Source: an uncultured Mollicutes bacterium (GTDB lineage: Bacteria > Bacillota_I > Bacilli_A > RF39 > UBA660). From it: a stretch of 7,937 nt of DNA. The position numbers and the translations under genes are program-made. The DNA lies in assembly GCA_900543055.1 (NCBI GenBank), contig UQQI01000059.1:1-7937 (forward strand), written 5' to 3'. Under the pieces are notes generated by a model. The model was given only the letters and a program-made list of their open reading frames with translations, did no database searches and was not told where the DNA came from. This document shows, piece by piece, positions 1-5,730 of this stretch (its first letter is position 1; the number at the start of each line of letters is the position of its first letter).

Positions 1-18
1 TCATATTAATTTATAAAT

Positions 19-51
19 AAAAAAAGATTATACTAATTTTTAGCACAATCT
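19..51 (-). terminator. Intrinsic terminator after the 528-residue gene
   Basis: On the minus strand a 12-base-pair stem (arms 40-51 and 25-36) closes a 3-base loop and is followed by seven Ts (complement of 19-25). Two pairs are G·U wobbles that form only in the minus-strand RNA, which fits termination in that direction. It starts 12 bases past the stop codon of the 64-1650 gene. Confidence 0.85.
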
Positions 52-63
52 AATAGTGTTAAA

Positions 64-1650
64 TTATTGCCTATTTGTTTTAATTAATTCTTTTAAAATA
101 TCATTTGAATATGTTTTATTATTACTTTCAACAATCTTTCTTACTTTACTTTGCCAATCACCACTATGTACAATTCTATCTACTCTTTCATCGTTCATTA
201 ATACTTTTTTAGTAAAATGGCTTAATCTATAAAAGTCACCTATATCTAATACATATATTGCATCTCCTGTTGATACTTGACTGTTGCTGGCATTCTTATA
301 AAATTTTTCTAATATTACTTTTCCATTTGGATAAATATAACCTACATAACCATCAAATGTTTCTTTTCCTTTTACTCTAAACAATGGATTAGTGGTTGCG
401 AAAAATTCTTTCTTTTCTATATATAAGTCAAGCATTCTTTCACGTTTTATTTGTTTTTCTTCTTCAGTTAGATGCTTTGTATTTTCTCTTATTCCTTTTG
501 TTATACTACTTTCAATTTCTTCTTCGGGAATAATTTCCCAATTAACAGTTAATTCATTTAAATACTTTAGAACTAAACTTTCGACTTCATCTAAATTCAT
601 TCCAGAAAAATCAAATTTAGAAAAATCTATCATTTTAAGTTTTGGATTTTCTACCATCATTTTTCTAAATCTTTGATAGATACTATTAGGTGTTACAACG
701 ATTCCATCTGTTCTTTTATGTTTTGGTACATTTTCATTATCTACGCTACCTACTTTTATTCTTGGGTGTGTTGCAGTTTTTCTTTCTTTATTTTCTCTAA
801 AGTAGTTGCTTATGTAATAAATATATCTTTGTTTATCTTCTATGTCTTTAGATAATTCAGCATTAATTATAAATTGATTTACTATATATAATTCTAATTT
901 ATCTTTTTCAATTACTAAATCATCTACATTTATACTATGAGTAAATAAGTAGTTTAAAATTTCTGGTGAATGACTAATTAATTTTCTAAAACTTTCTGCT
1001 AAGTTTTTGCAATATTCTGAAACATTAAAACTTTTAGCATTTTTAAAAAGTTCATCTACATCTATATCTAATCCATTTTTCTTATAAGAGGCTTGTAGTT
1101 GTGCCTTCATAAATATTCTTTCTTTTTCTGACATACTTTTATCATTGATTCGTTTTTCAATTTCTAAAATATTGTTGTAATAATCTTTTTCAACTTCATA
1201 ATTTTTATATAAAAATGGAAAATTTTTCTTAAATTTAGAGTCATTTGTAATTAATGATAATTTTTTTATTCTTTTTTCAAATTCTGGTTCTAATAATTCT
1301 ATTGCATTTGTTAATTTAAGTGCTACATCATCCAAAGATACTGATGGGTCATTTAATACATTAAAAGTATTTAGATTATATATTAGTGAACTATAAAATC
1401 CAGATGGAGAAAAAAATATTTTCTTTTCAAGTGTTTTTTCATCTGAAAACACTCCCATTGTTTTAAAGAATTCTATTCTTCCAATATCTGCTATTGAATT
1501 TAAGTACTCTAAATACTCATCAAACGATTTTTCTATGTTTTTTGTTAATTTATTTTCATTTCCTGTTAAACCTAATAAATCATTGTATAAAATATTTATT
1601 GGAGTAGAAATTGGTATTCCTTTATTTACTATTTCACTTATTTCTGACAT
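64..1650 (-). CDS. Hypothetical 528-residue protein, family not recognised
   Basis: I do not recognise this protein. It is soluble in character, with no signal peptide or membrane segment. Residues 1-290 look mostly helical and charged. A Lys/Arg-rich linker follows at about 286-315, then a Glu-rich segment at 375-415. The last part, about 424-510, differs: it begins with short strand-like stretches around a Gly-Tyr-x-Gly-Tyr-Ile-Tyr-Pro-Asn-Gly motif (434-443) and continues to His-Ser-Gly-Asp-Trp at 495-499, so it is probably a separate small domain. There are only two Trp (371 and 499). The ATG at 1650 has a G-rich ribosome binding site (GAGGGGG, 7 bases away). The gene lies between two minus-strand terminators and so is probably transcribed alone, though I see no clear promoter in the short gap upstream. 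The coding call is firm because of length and the start and stop signals; the function is unknown. Confidence 0.88.
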   Translation of the reverse strand: MSEISEIVNKGIPISTPINILYNDLLGLTGNENKLTKNIEKSFDEYLEYLNSIADIGRIEFFKTMGVFSDEKTLEKKIFFSPSGFYSSLIYNLNTFNVLNDPSVSLDDVALKLTNAIELLEPEFEKRIKKLSLITNDSKFKKNFPFLYKNYEVEKDYYNNILEIEKRINDKSMSEKERIFMKAQLQASYKKNGLDIDVDELFKNAKSFNVSEYCKNLAESFRKLISHSPEILNYLFTHSINVDDLVIEKDKLELYIVNQFIINAELSKDIEDKQRYIYYISNYFRENKERKTATHPRIKVGSVDNENVPKHKRTDGIVVTPNSIYQRFRKMMVENPKLKMIDFSKFDFSGMNLDEVESLVLKYLNELTVNWEIIPEEEIESSITKGIRENTKHLTEEEKQIKRERMLDLYIEKKEFFATTNPLFRVKGKETFDGYVGYIYPNGKVILEKFYKNASNSQVSTGDAIYVLDIGDFYRLSHFTKKVLMNDERVDRIVHSGDWQSKVRKIVESNNKTYSNDILKELIKTNRQ

Positions 1651-1693
1651 GTTTTATCCCCCTCTTGTAATTAAATATGTTACAGAAATATAG

Positions 1694-1728
1694 AAAAAAA
1701 AGCAAGAAATAATGTTATTTTTTCCTGC
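1694..1728 (-). terminator. Intrinsic terminator overlapping the end of the 126-residue gene
   Basis: On the minus strand the arms 1717-1728 and 1702-1713 pair over 12 positions (one A·A mismatch, one G·U) around a 3-base loop, followed by eight Ts (complement of 1694-1701). The first arm encodes the last residues (Ser-Arg-Lys-Lys) and runs into the TAA stop at 1715-1717, so the terminator is built into the coding end. Confidence 0.85.
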
Positions 1729-2095
1729 TCTTTAATAAAACTTTATTCTTTAATGTTTCTATATGATCACCAAAATAGTAGATTAACGAGTCATTATTTT
1801 CATAACAAATATAATCTTTATTTTCATTCAGTTTTTCTTCTAATGCCTCATCTGACTTTGTTATTTCATCTACAAGTGTTCTTAAGTACTCATCATCACA
1901 TTCTTCTACAAATTTTGGTTTTTTTAATGTATTATTAAACCTTCTACTTCTATGTATTTTTGTATTACCTATATAATAAGTATTTCTCCAAGTATACCTA
2001 AAAGCATTTTTTTCACTCTTTACTTTATGTACTACCGTTGTTCTTTTTGGTATGTCATAAATTCTTAAATTAACTACTTTACGCAGCCCTATCAT
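1715..2095 (-). CDS. Hypothetical 126-residue protein, basic N-terminal half
   Basis: I do not recognise this protein. Residues 1-60 are strongly basic, with many Arg, Lys and Tyr around RNTYYIGNTKIHRSRRF, which could suit nucleic-acid contact. Residues 64-105 are acidic and probably helical (EECDDEYLRTLVDEI), and the last residues are basic again. It has no signal peptide or membrane helix. The start is less certain than its neighbours': the only good Shine-Dalgarno core (GGAG, 2110-2113) lies 14 bases before the ATG, inside a palindrome. No better in-frame start exists, because the next Met codons are far inside. It has its own probable sigma-A promoter (2124-2151) and its own terminator, which makes a real transcription unit likely. 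Function unknown. Confidence 0.75.
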   Translation of the reverse strand: MIGLRKVVNLRIYDIPKRTTVVHKVKSEKNAFRYTWRNTYYIGNTKIHRSRRFNNTLKKPKFVEECDDEYLRTLVDEITKSDEALEEKLNENKDYICYENNDSLIYYFGDHIETLKNKVLLKSRKK

Positions 2096-2109
2096 ATAAT
2101 ATATTTCAT

Positions 2110-2121
2110 CTCCTATAGGAG
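2110..2121. repeat. Perfect 12-base palindrome in the leader of the 126-residue gene
   Basis: CTCCTATAGGAG reads the same on both strands. It holds the GGAG ribosome-binding core of the 1715-2095 gene and lies where transcription from the 2124-2151 promoter should start. It could be an operator, or a small hairpin that hides the ribosome binding site. It could also be a chance result of having both CTCC and GGAG here. Confidence 0.5.
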
Positions 2122-2123
2122 TT

Positions 2124-2151
2124 ATTATATTATATTTTGTAATATTTTCAA
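2124..2151 (-). promoter_or_regulatory. Probable sigma-A promoter for the 126-residue gene
   Basis: On the minus strand TTGAAA (2146-2151) and TATAAT (2124-2129) are separated by 16 bases. This is the best -35/-10 pair in the window. A second overlapping TATAAT lies 5 bases upstream. Transcription should start near 2117, about 22 bases before the ATG. Confidence 0.6.
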
Positions 2152-2170
2152 GTAATACTTTTACATTTTA

Positions 2171-2782
2171 TCATTCGTCATATTTTATTACTTTTAATAA
2201 TTTCCATTTACTTGTCCATTTAGTTACTTTCTTTTCATAATCTTCTTTAGTAAAGTCTATTTTTACTGGACGAAGTATTAAATTAAATAAATCATTTAAA
2301 CCATATGGTGCACATACAATTAGTTTATTATTTTCCATCCTTACTCCAAGACAAGTAATTGTTGTTCCCCACTTACTAATTGCATCTTCTACTGATTCAT
2401 ATTCTTTTCTATTAGTCTTATATTTTTCATTATACCAAATATGTACTCTCTTTTCATTTTTTATATCAAATTTTAAATCTAAATACTTTAATCTTTCTTT
2501 TAAATCTTTGATAATTATATCTTCTTTTTCATAACTTGTATCTTCATCATAATAAACAATATCATAATCTCCTATTCCATATTCCAAATCATAATTATGA
2601 TAATAATTAAATATTGTTTGATTAACACATCCTGCTGCTAGATAGTAATTTTTAAAGTCTTGATTTTCTTTTGAATATTGTTCTAATACTGTTAATATTT
2701 CTTTAATTTTTTTACTTTTATTTAATATACTTTCTAATACTAATAATTGTTCATTTAATGATTTATTTTTTCCTTCTAACAT
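2171..2782 (-). CDS. Nucleotidyltransferase-family protein (NTP_transf_6 type)
   Basis: The protein has 203 residues and resembles the NTP_transf_6 (formerly DUF925) family, a branch of the nucleotidyltransferase fold. The supporting signs are Ala-Ala-Gly (49-51), the metal-binding Asp-x-Asp in GDYDIVYYD (D72, D74), the VHIWYNEKY segment (113-121), WGTTITCLGVR (138-148) and a closing GLNDLFNLILRP block (161-172). Family members are about 190-200 residues, so it appears complete. The substrate is unknown for the family as a whole. The ATG at 2782 has an AGGGAG site lying inside the last codons of the upstream DUF5662 gene, whose stop is only 2 bases away, so the two are probably cotranscribed and translationally coupled. 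I see no convincing terminator behind it, so some readthrough into the 1715-2095 gene is possible. Confidence 0.88.
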   Translation of the reverse strand: MLEGKNKSLNEQLLVLESILNKSKKIKEILTVLEQYSKENQDFKNYYLAAGCVNQTIFNYYHNYDLEYGIGDYDIVYYDEDTSYEKEDIIIKDLKERLKYLDLKFDIKNEKRVHIWYNEKYKTNRKEYESVEDAISKWGTTITCLGVRMENNKLIVCAPYGLNDLFNLILRPVKIDFTKEDYEKKVTKWTSKWKLLKVIKYDE

Positions 2783-2784
2783 AA

Positions 2785-3351
2785 TTACTCCCTAGTATAT
2801 TCAATATATAATTCCTTTAAGTGTTTTCTTTTCAAGACCTTATTTATTCCATCAACACTTATTTCTGTATAAACTCTTTCTAATAACTTTTTCATACGCT
2901 CATCCATCCTAGCCCTATCTTTTGTTCTATTCCAGTATGATAATTGATATTCTTTAGTCCAATTTTTTCCTTCATATGTTATACCAGCAGAGAGAGAATC
3001 GCATACCATTTCAAGGAAATATTTAAATGGAATTAATGGGGTTGGATTTGGTGCTTCATAGTCATACCAATACTCATAATGATGCTTATTACAATTTATA
3101 TGATGAATCCAGGCATGACTATAACCAACTTTTCTTTTACAATTCATTATTGGACTATATGTACCTTGATAATATTTTACACCTTCTAAAAATTCTACTG
3201 GCATATATTTTGATAAGTCATGCAAAAGTCCTTGTACTGGTATTCCTACTCTACAACAAAGACAAAATACTTTAAATCTATGTTTATTTACTGTATTTAA
3301 ATGTCCAAAGAAATTTCTTATAGACATTTTATATTCATTTTTATTATCCAT
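2785..3351 (-). CDS. DUF5662-family protein, HD-hydrolase-like histidine pattern
   Basis: The 188-residue protein resembles the DUF5662 family of unknown function. Conserved-looking residues are H44-D45-x-S-K48 near the N-terminus, W81-x-x-H84, N86-x-x-x-H90-H91 and D118. That set of His and Asp residues is compatible with a metal site like those of HD-type hydrolases; this is inference from spacing, not a demonstrated activity. Cys is frequent at 30-33 (CLCC). An in-frame ATG at 3429 would give 214 residues, but the extra stretch lies across the GNAT terminator and lacks a ribosome binding site. The ATG at 3351 has GGTGAT three bases upstream and a TATAAT box before that, so I prefer it. The gene is first in a two-gene unit with the nucleotidyltransferase. 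Confidence 0.85.
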   Translation of the reverse strand: MDNKNEYKMSIRNFFGHLNTVNKHRFKVFCLCCRVGIPVQGLLHDLSKYMPVEFLEGVKYYQGTYSPIMNCKRKVGYSHAWIHHINCNKHHYEYWYDYEAPNPTPLIPFKYFLEMVCDSLSAGITYEGKNWTKEYQLSYWNRTKDRARMDERMKKLLERVYTEISVDGINKVLKRKHLKELYIEYTRE

Positions 3352-3354
3352 ACT

Positions 3355-3372
3355 ATCACCATTATTATTATA
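3355..3372 (-). promoter_or_regulatory. -10 box and ribosome binding site of the DUF5662 gene
   Basis: On the minus strand a perfect TATAAT (3367-3372) is followed after 6 bases by GGTGAT (3355-3360), then 3 bases and the ATG. No good -35 is visible; any -35 would fall inside the preceding terminator hairpin. This arrangement supports the 3351 start and implies an mRNA leader of about 10 bases. Confidence 0.5.
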
Positions 3373-3373
3373 C

Positions 3374-3403
3374 AAAAAAATGAAGTCTTTTTCTAGGACT
3401 TCA
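3374..3403 (-). terminator. Intrinsic terminator after the GNAT gene
   Basis: On the minus strand the perfect 7-base arms TGAAGTC (3397-3403) and GACTTCA (3381-3387) enclose a 9-base loop and lead directly into seven Ts (complement of 3374-3380). It begins 3 bases after the GNAT stop codon and ends 1 base before the TATAAT of the next gene. Confidence 0.85.
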
Positions 3404-3406
3404 ATA

Positions 3407-4147
3407 CTAATAAGAAATATTAAATTCAATTAAAGTATCTTTTTTTATATAGCCAAGATTTTCATATAAATATTTTGCATTATAATTATTACTTTCAGTA
3501 TATAGAATACAAGTATTTTTATTTTTTAGTAGGTTACTTGTTAAATAGGAAACTAAGTAACTAGCATATCCTTGATTTCTTTTATCTTTTTTTGTATATA
3601 CATGAGTAATTTTTGCAATTGAGTTATTTATTGTAAACCCAGCAATTGATACAACATTTCCTATTTCATCTTTATTTATATAAAAATCATTATTCATAAA
3701 ATATTCAATATCTAGAATTGCTTCATTAATACTTATTTTATTGCCTCGATCAATTTCACTTTCTTGCCATAGCTTAGCAACTTCTAATTTATCTTTATAA
3801 GTTATTTTAGATATAGTTCCTACTCTTTTTTTGTTATTTATATTAGTGCATTCATAAAAATTTATTTTATTGATATTTTTTATTTCTAATAATTTACTTA
3901 TAGTGATATATAGTTCATTTTTACATGTTATTTCTTTTATATTTTTGTTTTTTAGTATTTTTACTATTTCTTTAATATTTTCTAAACTAATATTTTCTTT
4001 CGTCCATATCCAAGATAAATTTTTGTGTATTCCTACTATATAACTTATATCATCTGTATAAAATAAACTATTATCTTCAGGCATTCTATATAGTAAATGA
4101 AATAGTTTTTTATCACTTTCTTTTTTTATTACTTTATCTATATTCAT
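3407..4147 (-). CDS. GNAT-family N-acetyltransferase, two-domain form
   Basis: The protein probably transfers an acetyl group from acetyl-CoA to an unknown amine. The C-terminal GNAT domain covers about residues 112-246. The acetyl-CoA pyrophosphate loop is RNQGYA at 190-195, preceded by strand THVYTKKDK (181-189) and followed by a helix. The motif-B region LYTESNNYNAKYLYENLGY spans 215-233. Residues 1-110 form a further domain, with a degenerate-GNAT-like alternation of strands and helices, as in two-domain GNAT enzymes. At 246 residues it is longer than single-domain members (about 150-180). An upstream in-frame ATG at 4180 has no ribosome binding site, whereas the ATG at 4147 follows GGAGGA by 3 bases, so I place the start there. 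It is flanked by terminators on both sides and is probably transcribed alone. The substrate cannot be told from sequence. Confidence 0.9.
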   Translation of the reverse strand: MNIDKVIKKESDKKLFHLLYRMPEDNSLFYTDDISYIVGIHKNLSWIWTKENISLENIKEIVKILKNKNIKEITCKNELYITISKLLEIKNINKINFYECTNINNKKRVGTISKITYKDKLEVAKLWQESEIDRGNKISINEAILDIEYFMNNDFYINKDEIGNVVSIAGFTINNSIAKITHVYTKKDKRNQGYASYLVSYLTSNLLKNKNTCILYTESNNYNAKYLYENLGYIKKDTLIEFNISY

Positions 4148-4150
4148 ATA

Positions 4151-4171
4151 TCCTCCAATATTAATATAACA
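4151..4171 (-). promoter_or_regulatory. Extended -10 box and ribosome binding site of the GNAT gene
   Basis: On the minus strand TG-T-TATATT (-10 at 4163-4168, TG at 4170-4171) is an extended -10 with one mismatch. After 6 bases comes the strong ribosome binding site GGAGGA (4151-4156), then 3 bases and the ATG. No good -35 is visible. The site lies directly after the cotJ terminator. Confidence 0.5.
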
Positions 4172-4181
4172 TTTATCCACA

Positions 4182-4206
4182 GAAAAAGTGTAGAAATTCT
4201 ACACTT
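4182..4206 (-). terminator. Intrinsic terminator of the cotJ operon
   Basis: AAGTGTAGAA and its exact complement (4186-4195 and 4197-4206) form a perfect hairpin. On the minus strand it is followed by a short T run (TTTTTCT, partly shared with the stem). It starts 5 bases after the CotJC stop. The plus-strand side has no T run, so it serves the cotJ transcript. Confidence 0.85.
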
Positions 4207-4210
4207 ACTA

Positions 4211-4873
4211 TTAAAAGAAACTATTATTATCTGTATGTAATTTATATAATAAATAGTCATTGTTATAATTATAATTCATATTTGTCTTTTGCGGTTCGTT
4301 AATGTAATTATTTCCATTTTTAATTTTTTTATCATAGTACTCAAATAATTCTTTAAATCTTGCGTAGTGAACTATTTCTCTTTGTCTTAACCATAATAAT
4401 GGTCCTATTACATTAGGGTCATCTGTTAAATCTATCAGGTTTTCATAAACTGCTCTTGCTTTTTGTTCAGCAGCCATATCTTCTGCTATATCAGCTAATG
4501 GATCACCTGTTGTTGCAAAATAAGTTGTTGTAAAAGGCACTCCATTGGAATCTGTTGGAAATAGTGCTTTTGCGTGTTCTGCATAATGAGAATCAAGTCC
4601 TGCTTCTTTTAATTCTTCTAATGTAGCATCTTTCATAAGCTGATATATCATTGTCTCAAGCATTTCAACGTGACCTAGTTCTTCTGTTCCAATATCAGTA
4701 AGTAAGGCTTTTCCCCTATCATCTGGCATAGTAAATCTTTGATTTAAATATCTAAGTGCTGCTCCTAGCTCGCCGTTTGCACCACCATACTGTGTTACTA
4801 AATATTTTGCCATTTTCAAATCTTTTTTATCAATATTTATTGGATATTGAAGTTTCTTATTATACTTAAACAT
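4211..4873 (-). CDS. cotJC: CotJC, spore-coat-type manganese catalase
   Basis: This is a member of the manganese catalase family, which breaks down hydrogen peroxide to water and oxygen at a dimanganese site. CotJC is a component of the spore coat in Bacillus. All expected metal ligands are visible: E35 in GGANGELG, E65 and H68 in GTEELGHVEM, E136 in DMAAEQKAR, and H169 in REIVHYARFKE. The catalytic core ends near residue 184. Typical CotJC proteins have about 190 residues; this one has 220, with an added Asn/Tyr-rich tail (187-220, NYNYNN and ending NNSFF). The ATG follows GGGAGG by 6 bases and overlaps the end of the CotJA-CotJB gene by 8 bases, so the two are translationally coupled. A terminator follows at once. 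The enzyme should be active on residue evidence. Cotj genes suggest a spore-forming ancestry but do not prove that this organism sporulates. Confidence 0.95.
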   Translation of the reverse strand: MFKYNKKLQYPINIDKKDLKMAKYLVTQYGGANGELGAALRYLNQRFTMPDDRGKALLTDIGTEELGHVEMLETMIYQLMKDATLEELKEAGLDSHYAEHAKALFPTDSNGVPFTTTYFATTGDPLADIAEDMAAEQKARAVYENLIDLTDDPNVIGPLLWLRQREIVHYARFKELFEYYDKKIKNGNNYINEPQKTNMNYNYNNDYLLYKLHTDNNSFF

Positions 4874-5285
4874 TCTTTACCTCCCATGGCCAATTATTAA
4901 CCCAAGTAAACTCTTTTGTACTATTTACTTCTGAAACAGATAATGGTCCATATTTATTTTCATATTCTGATGTAAGCTTTTTACATTTTTCTTCATAATC
5001 TTTAAAAAGCATTAGCATACTAGTATCATTTGGATGTAAATCTAGATATAAATTAAGTTCATGAGCAGCAAATGAAATAGATTCTAATTCATAAAGTAAT
5101 TTTTCTTGTTCATTTCTAGCCATTAGTTTTTGAGGCCTATAATTTTTATATTCACTATATAAGTTTGAAAATAAATTTCCTTTCAAATACCCTTCTGTTG
5201 GACTATATAAATTAGTATTATAGTCTTTGTTACCTATTTGTGGGTACTCACGATAAAAATCATTAAAATAATTATAGTTATTCAT
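4866..5285 (-). CDS. cotJB: CotJA-like/CotJB fusion, spore coat protein
   Basis: The 139-residue protein combines two cotJ products that are normally separate. Residues 1-27 are an Asn/Tyr-rich leader. Residues 28-50 (SPTEGYLKGNLFSNLYSEYKN) match the core of CotJA, a glycine followed by Leu-Phe-x-x-Leu-Tyr and a Tyr-rich end. Residues 57-136 are a complete CotJB: LLYELESISFAAHELNLYLDLHP (63-85), SEYENKYGPLS (106-116) and the closing FTWVNNWPWE (126-135). In Bacillus, CotJA (about 80 residues) and CotJB (about 90) are separate proteins needed for CotJC assembly into the coat. Here the CotJA part is shortened to its core motif. The ATG has GGGAG 5 bases upstream. The gene is first in a two-gene operon with cotJC, overlapping it by 8 bases. 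The CotJB assignment is firm; the CotJA part rests on a short motif and its expected place in the operon. Confidence 0.9.
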   Translation of the reverse strand: MNNYNYFNDFYREYPQIGNKDYNTNLYSPTEGYLKGNLFSNLYSEYKNYRPQKLMARNEQEKLLYELESISFAAHELNLYLDLHPNDTSMLMLFKDYEEKCKKLTSEYENKYGPLSVSEVNSTKEFTWVNNWPWEVKNV

Positions 5286-5290
5286 AATAT

Positions 5291-5311
5291 CTCCCTTCTT
5301 TTTAATTTATG
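5291..5311 (-). promoter_or_regulatory. Possible sporulation-type -10 box and ribosome binding site of the cotJ operon
   Basis: On the minus strand CATAAATTA (5303-5311) fits the CATAnnnTA -10 pattern shared by sigma-E and sigma-K promoters. The ribosome binding site GGGAG (5291-5295) follows, then 5 bases and the ATG. The cotJ operon of Bacillus subtilis is known to use sigma-E. I could not find a convincing -35 at the proper distance, so the promoter call is weak; the ribosome binding site is clear. Confidence 0.35.
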
Positions 5312-5482
5312 ACAAATTCATTAGTCTGCTACTATTTTAGTTGTAAAACTTATTATTTGATAATTGTATTTACTTCTTCAAATAACACATAGATAACAAT
5401 ACATTTACTAAACACTTGATAATGTTAAAAGAAGATTATTATGGAAAATATAAAGAATATAAATTATATTGAAATTTAAGCT

Positions 5483-5523
5483 AAAAAAATAAAATGAAGT
5501 AGATTTTATCTATTTCATTTTAT
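5483..5523 (-). terminator. Strong minus-strand terminator with no gene directly upstream
   Basis: Arms 5489-5503 and 5509-5523 pair over 15 positions around a 5-base loop. There is one imperfect position: A·C in the minus-strand RNA, a G·U wobble in the plus-strand RNA. On the minus strand the hairpin runs into seven Ts (complement of 5483-5489). The VirD4-like gene already has a hairpin nearer its end, so this one is either a backup terminator or the end of a short, non-coding or degraded transcript from about 5525-5650. Confidence 0.7.
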
Positions 5524-5627
5524 GACAGTTTAAACTACTTATTTTGAAAAATTAATTTTCTAATAAAACTAAAGTGTGTTTAAATTATCTAAAAAAGAAC
5601 GAATATTAAGAGTTTAATTCCTAAGAG

Positions 5628-5644
5628 GCACCTTTTTAGACTTT
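5628..5644 (+). repeat. Copy 1 of an imperfect 17-base repeat, possibly an insertion-sequence end
   Basis: GCACCT-TT-TTAGA-C-TTT matches 7849-7865 (GCACCT-CA-TTAGA-G-TTT) at 14 of 17 positions in the same orientation. The pair brackets the VirD4-like gene and the regulator. Ends of IS3-family elements can have this general look, but no transposase is visible here. Confidence 0.3.
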
Positions 5645-5651
5645 GGTTAGA

Positions 5652-5706
5652 TAAATATAAAAGGCTGTGATAAAGCCAATTTGAAAATCTAATTTGTCAA
5701 CAGCCT
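5652..5706 (-). terminator. Probable terminator of the VirD4-like gene
   Basis: AGGCTGT (5662-5668) and ACAGCCT (5700-5706) form a perfect 7-base-pair stem, relatively GC-rich for this region, with a 31-base loop. On the minus strand a T-rich tail (TTTTATATTT) follows. It begins 24 bases after the VirD4-like stop codon. The long loop makes it weaker than the other terminators here. Confidence 0.6.
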
Positions 5707-5730
5707 GAAGATTTTTTATTTCTAAACATT

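Larger units (their letters stand above)
5286..5730. other. Gene-free region between the cotJ and VirD4-like genes
   Basis: No intact gene is visible in these 445 bases. The left end holds the cotJ leader. Plus-strand 5386-5472 is open for 28 codons, including a 16-codon ATG frame rich in Lys and Tyr (MLKEDYYGKYKEYKLY); this could be a scrap of a lost gene, but it has no ribosome binding site. Two minus-strand terminators lie at 5483-5523 and 5652-5706. The bases between them (about 5525-5650) hold no open frame of note but include a less AT-rich block near 5621-5640 that resembles a sequence at 7849. Confidence 0.6.

Noticed and set aside
392..855. Open plus-strand frames antisense to the 528-residue gene
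   Set aside because: They lie opposite a well-supported gene, lack ribosome binding sites and encode Phe/Ser/Ile-rich runs typical of the reverse of Lys/Glu-rich coding sequence.
3027..3275. Plus-strand frame antisense to the DUF5662 gene
   Set aside because: It is opposite conserved codons of the DUF5662 protein, and its composition and start context show no sign of coding.
3352..3429. N-terminal extension of the DUF5662 protein from an ATG at 3429
   Set aside because: The extension would be encoded by the GNAT terminator hairpin and would overlap the end of the GNAT gene, with no ribosome binding site; the 3351 start has both a binding site and a -10 box.
5386..5472. Possible plus-strand mini-gene encoding a Lys/Tyr-rich 16-residue peptide
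   Set aside because: No ribosome binding site and very short; kept only as a possible gene scrap in the region note.
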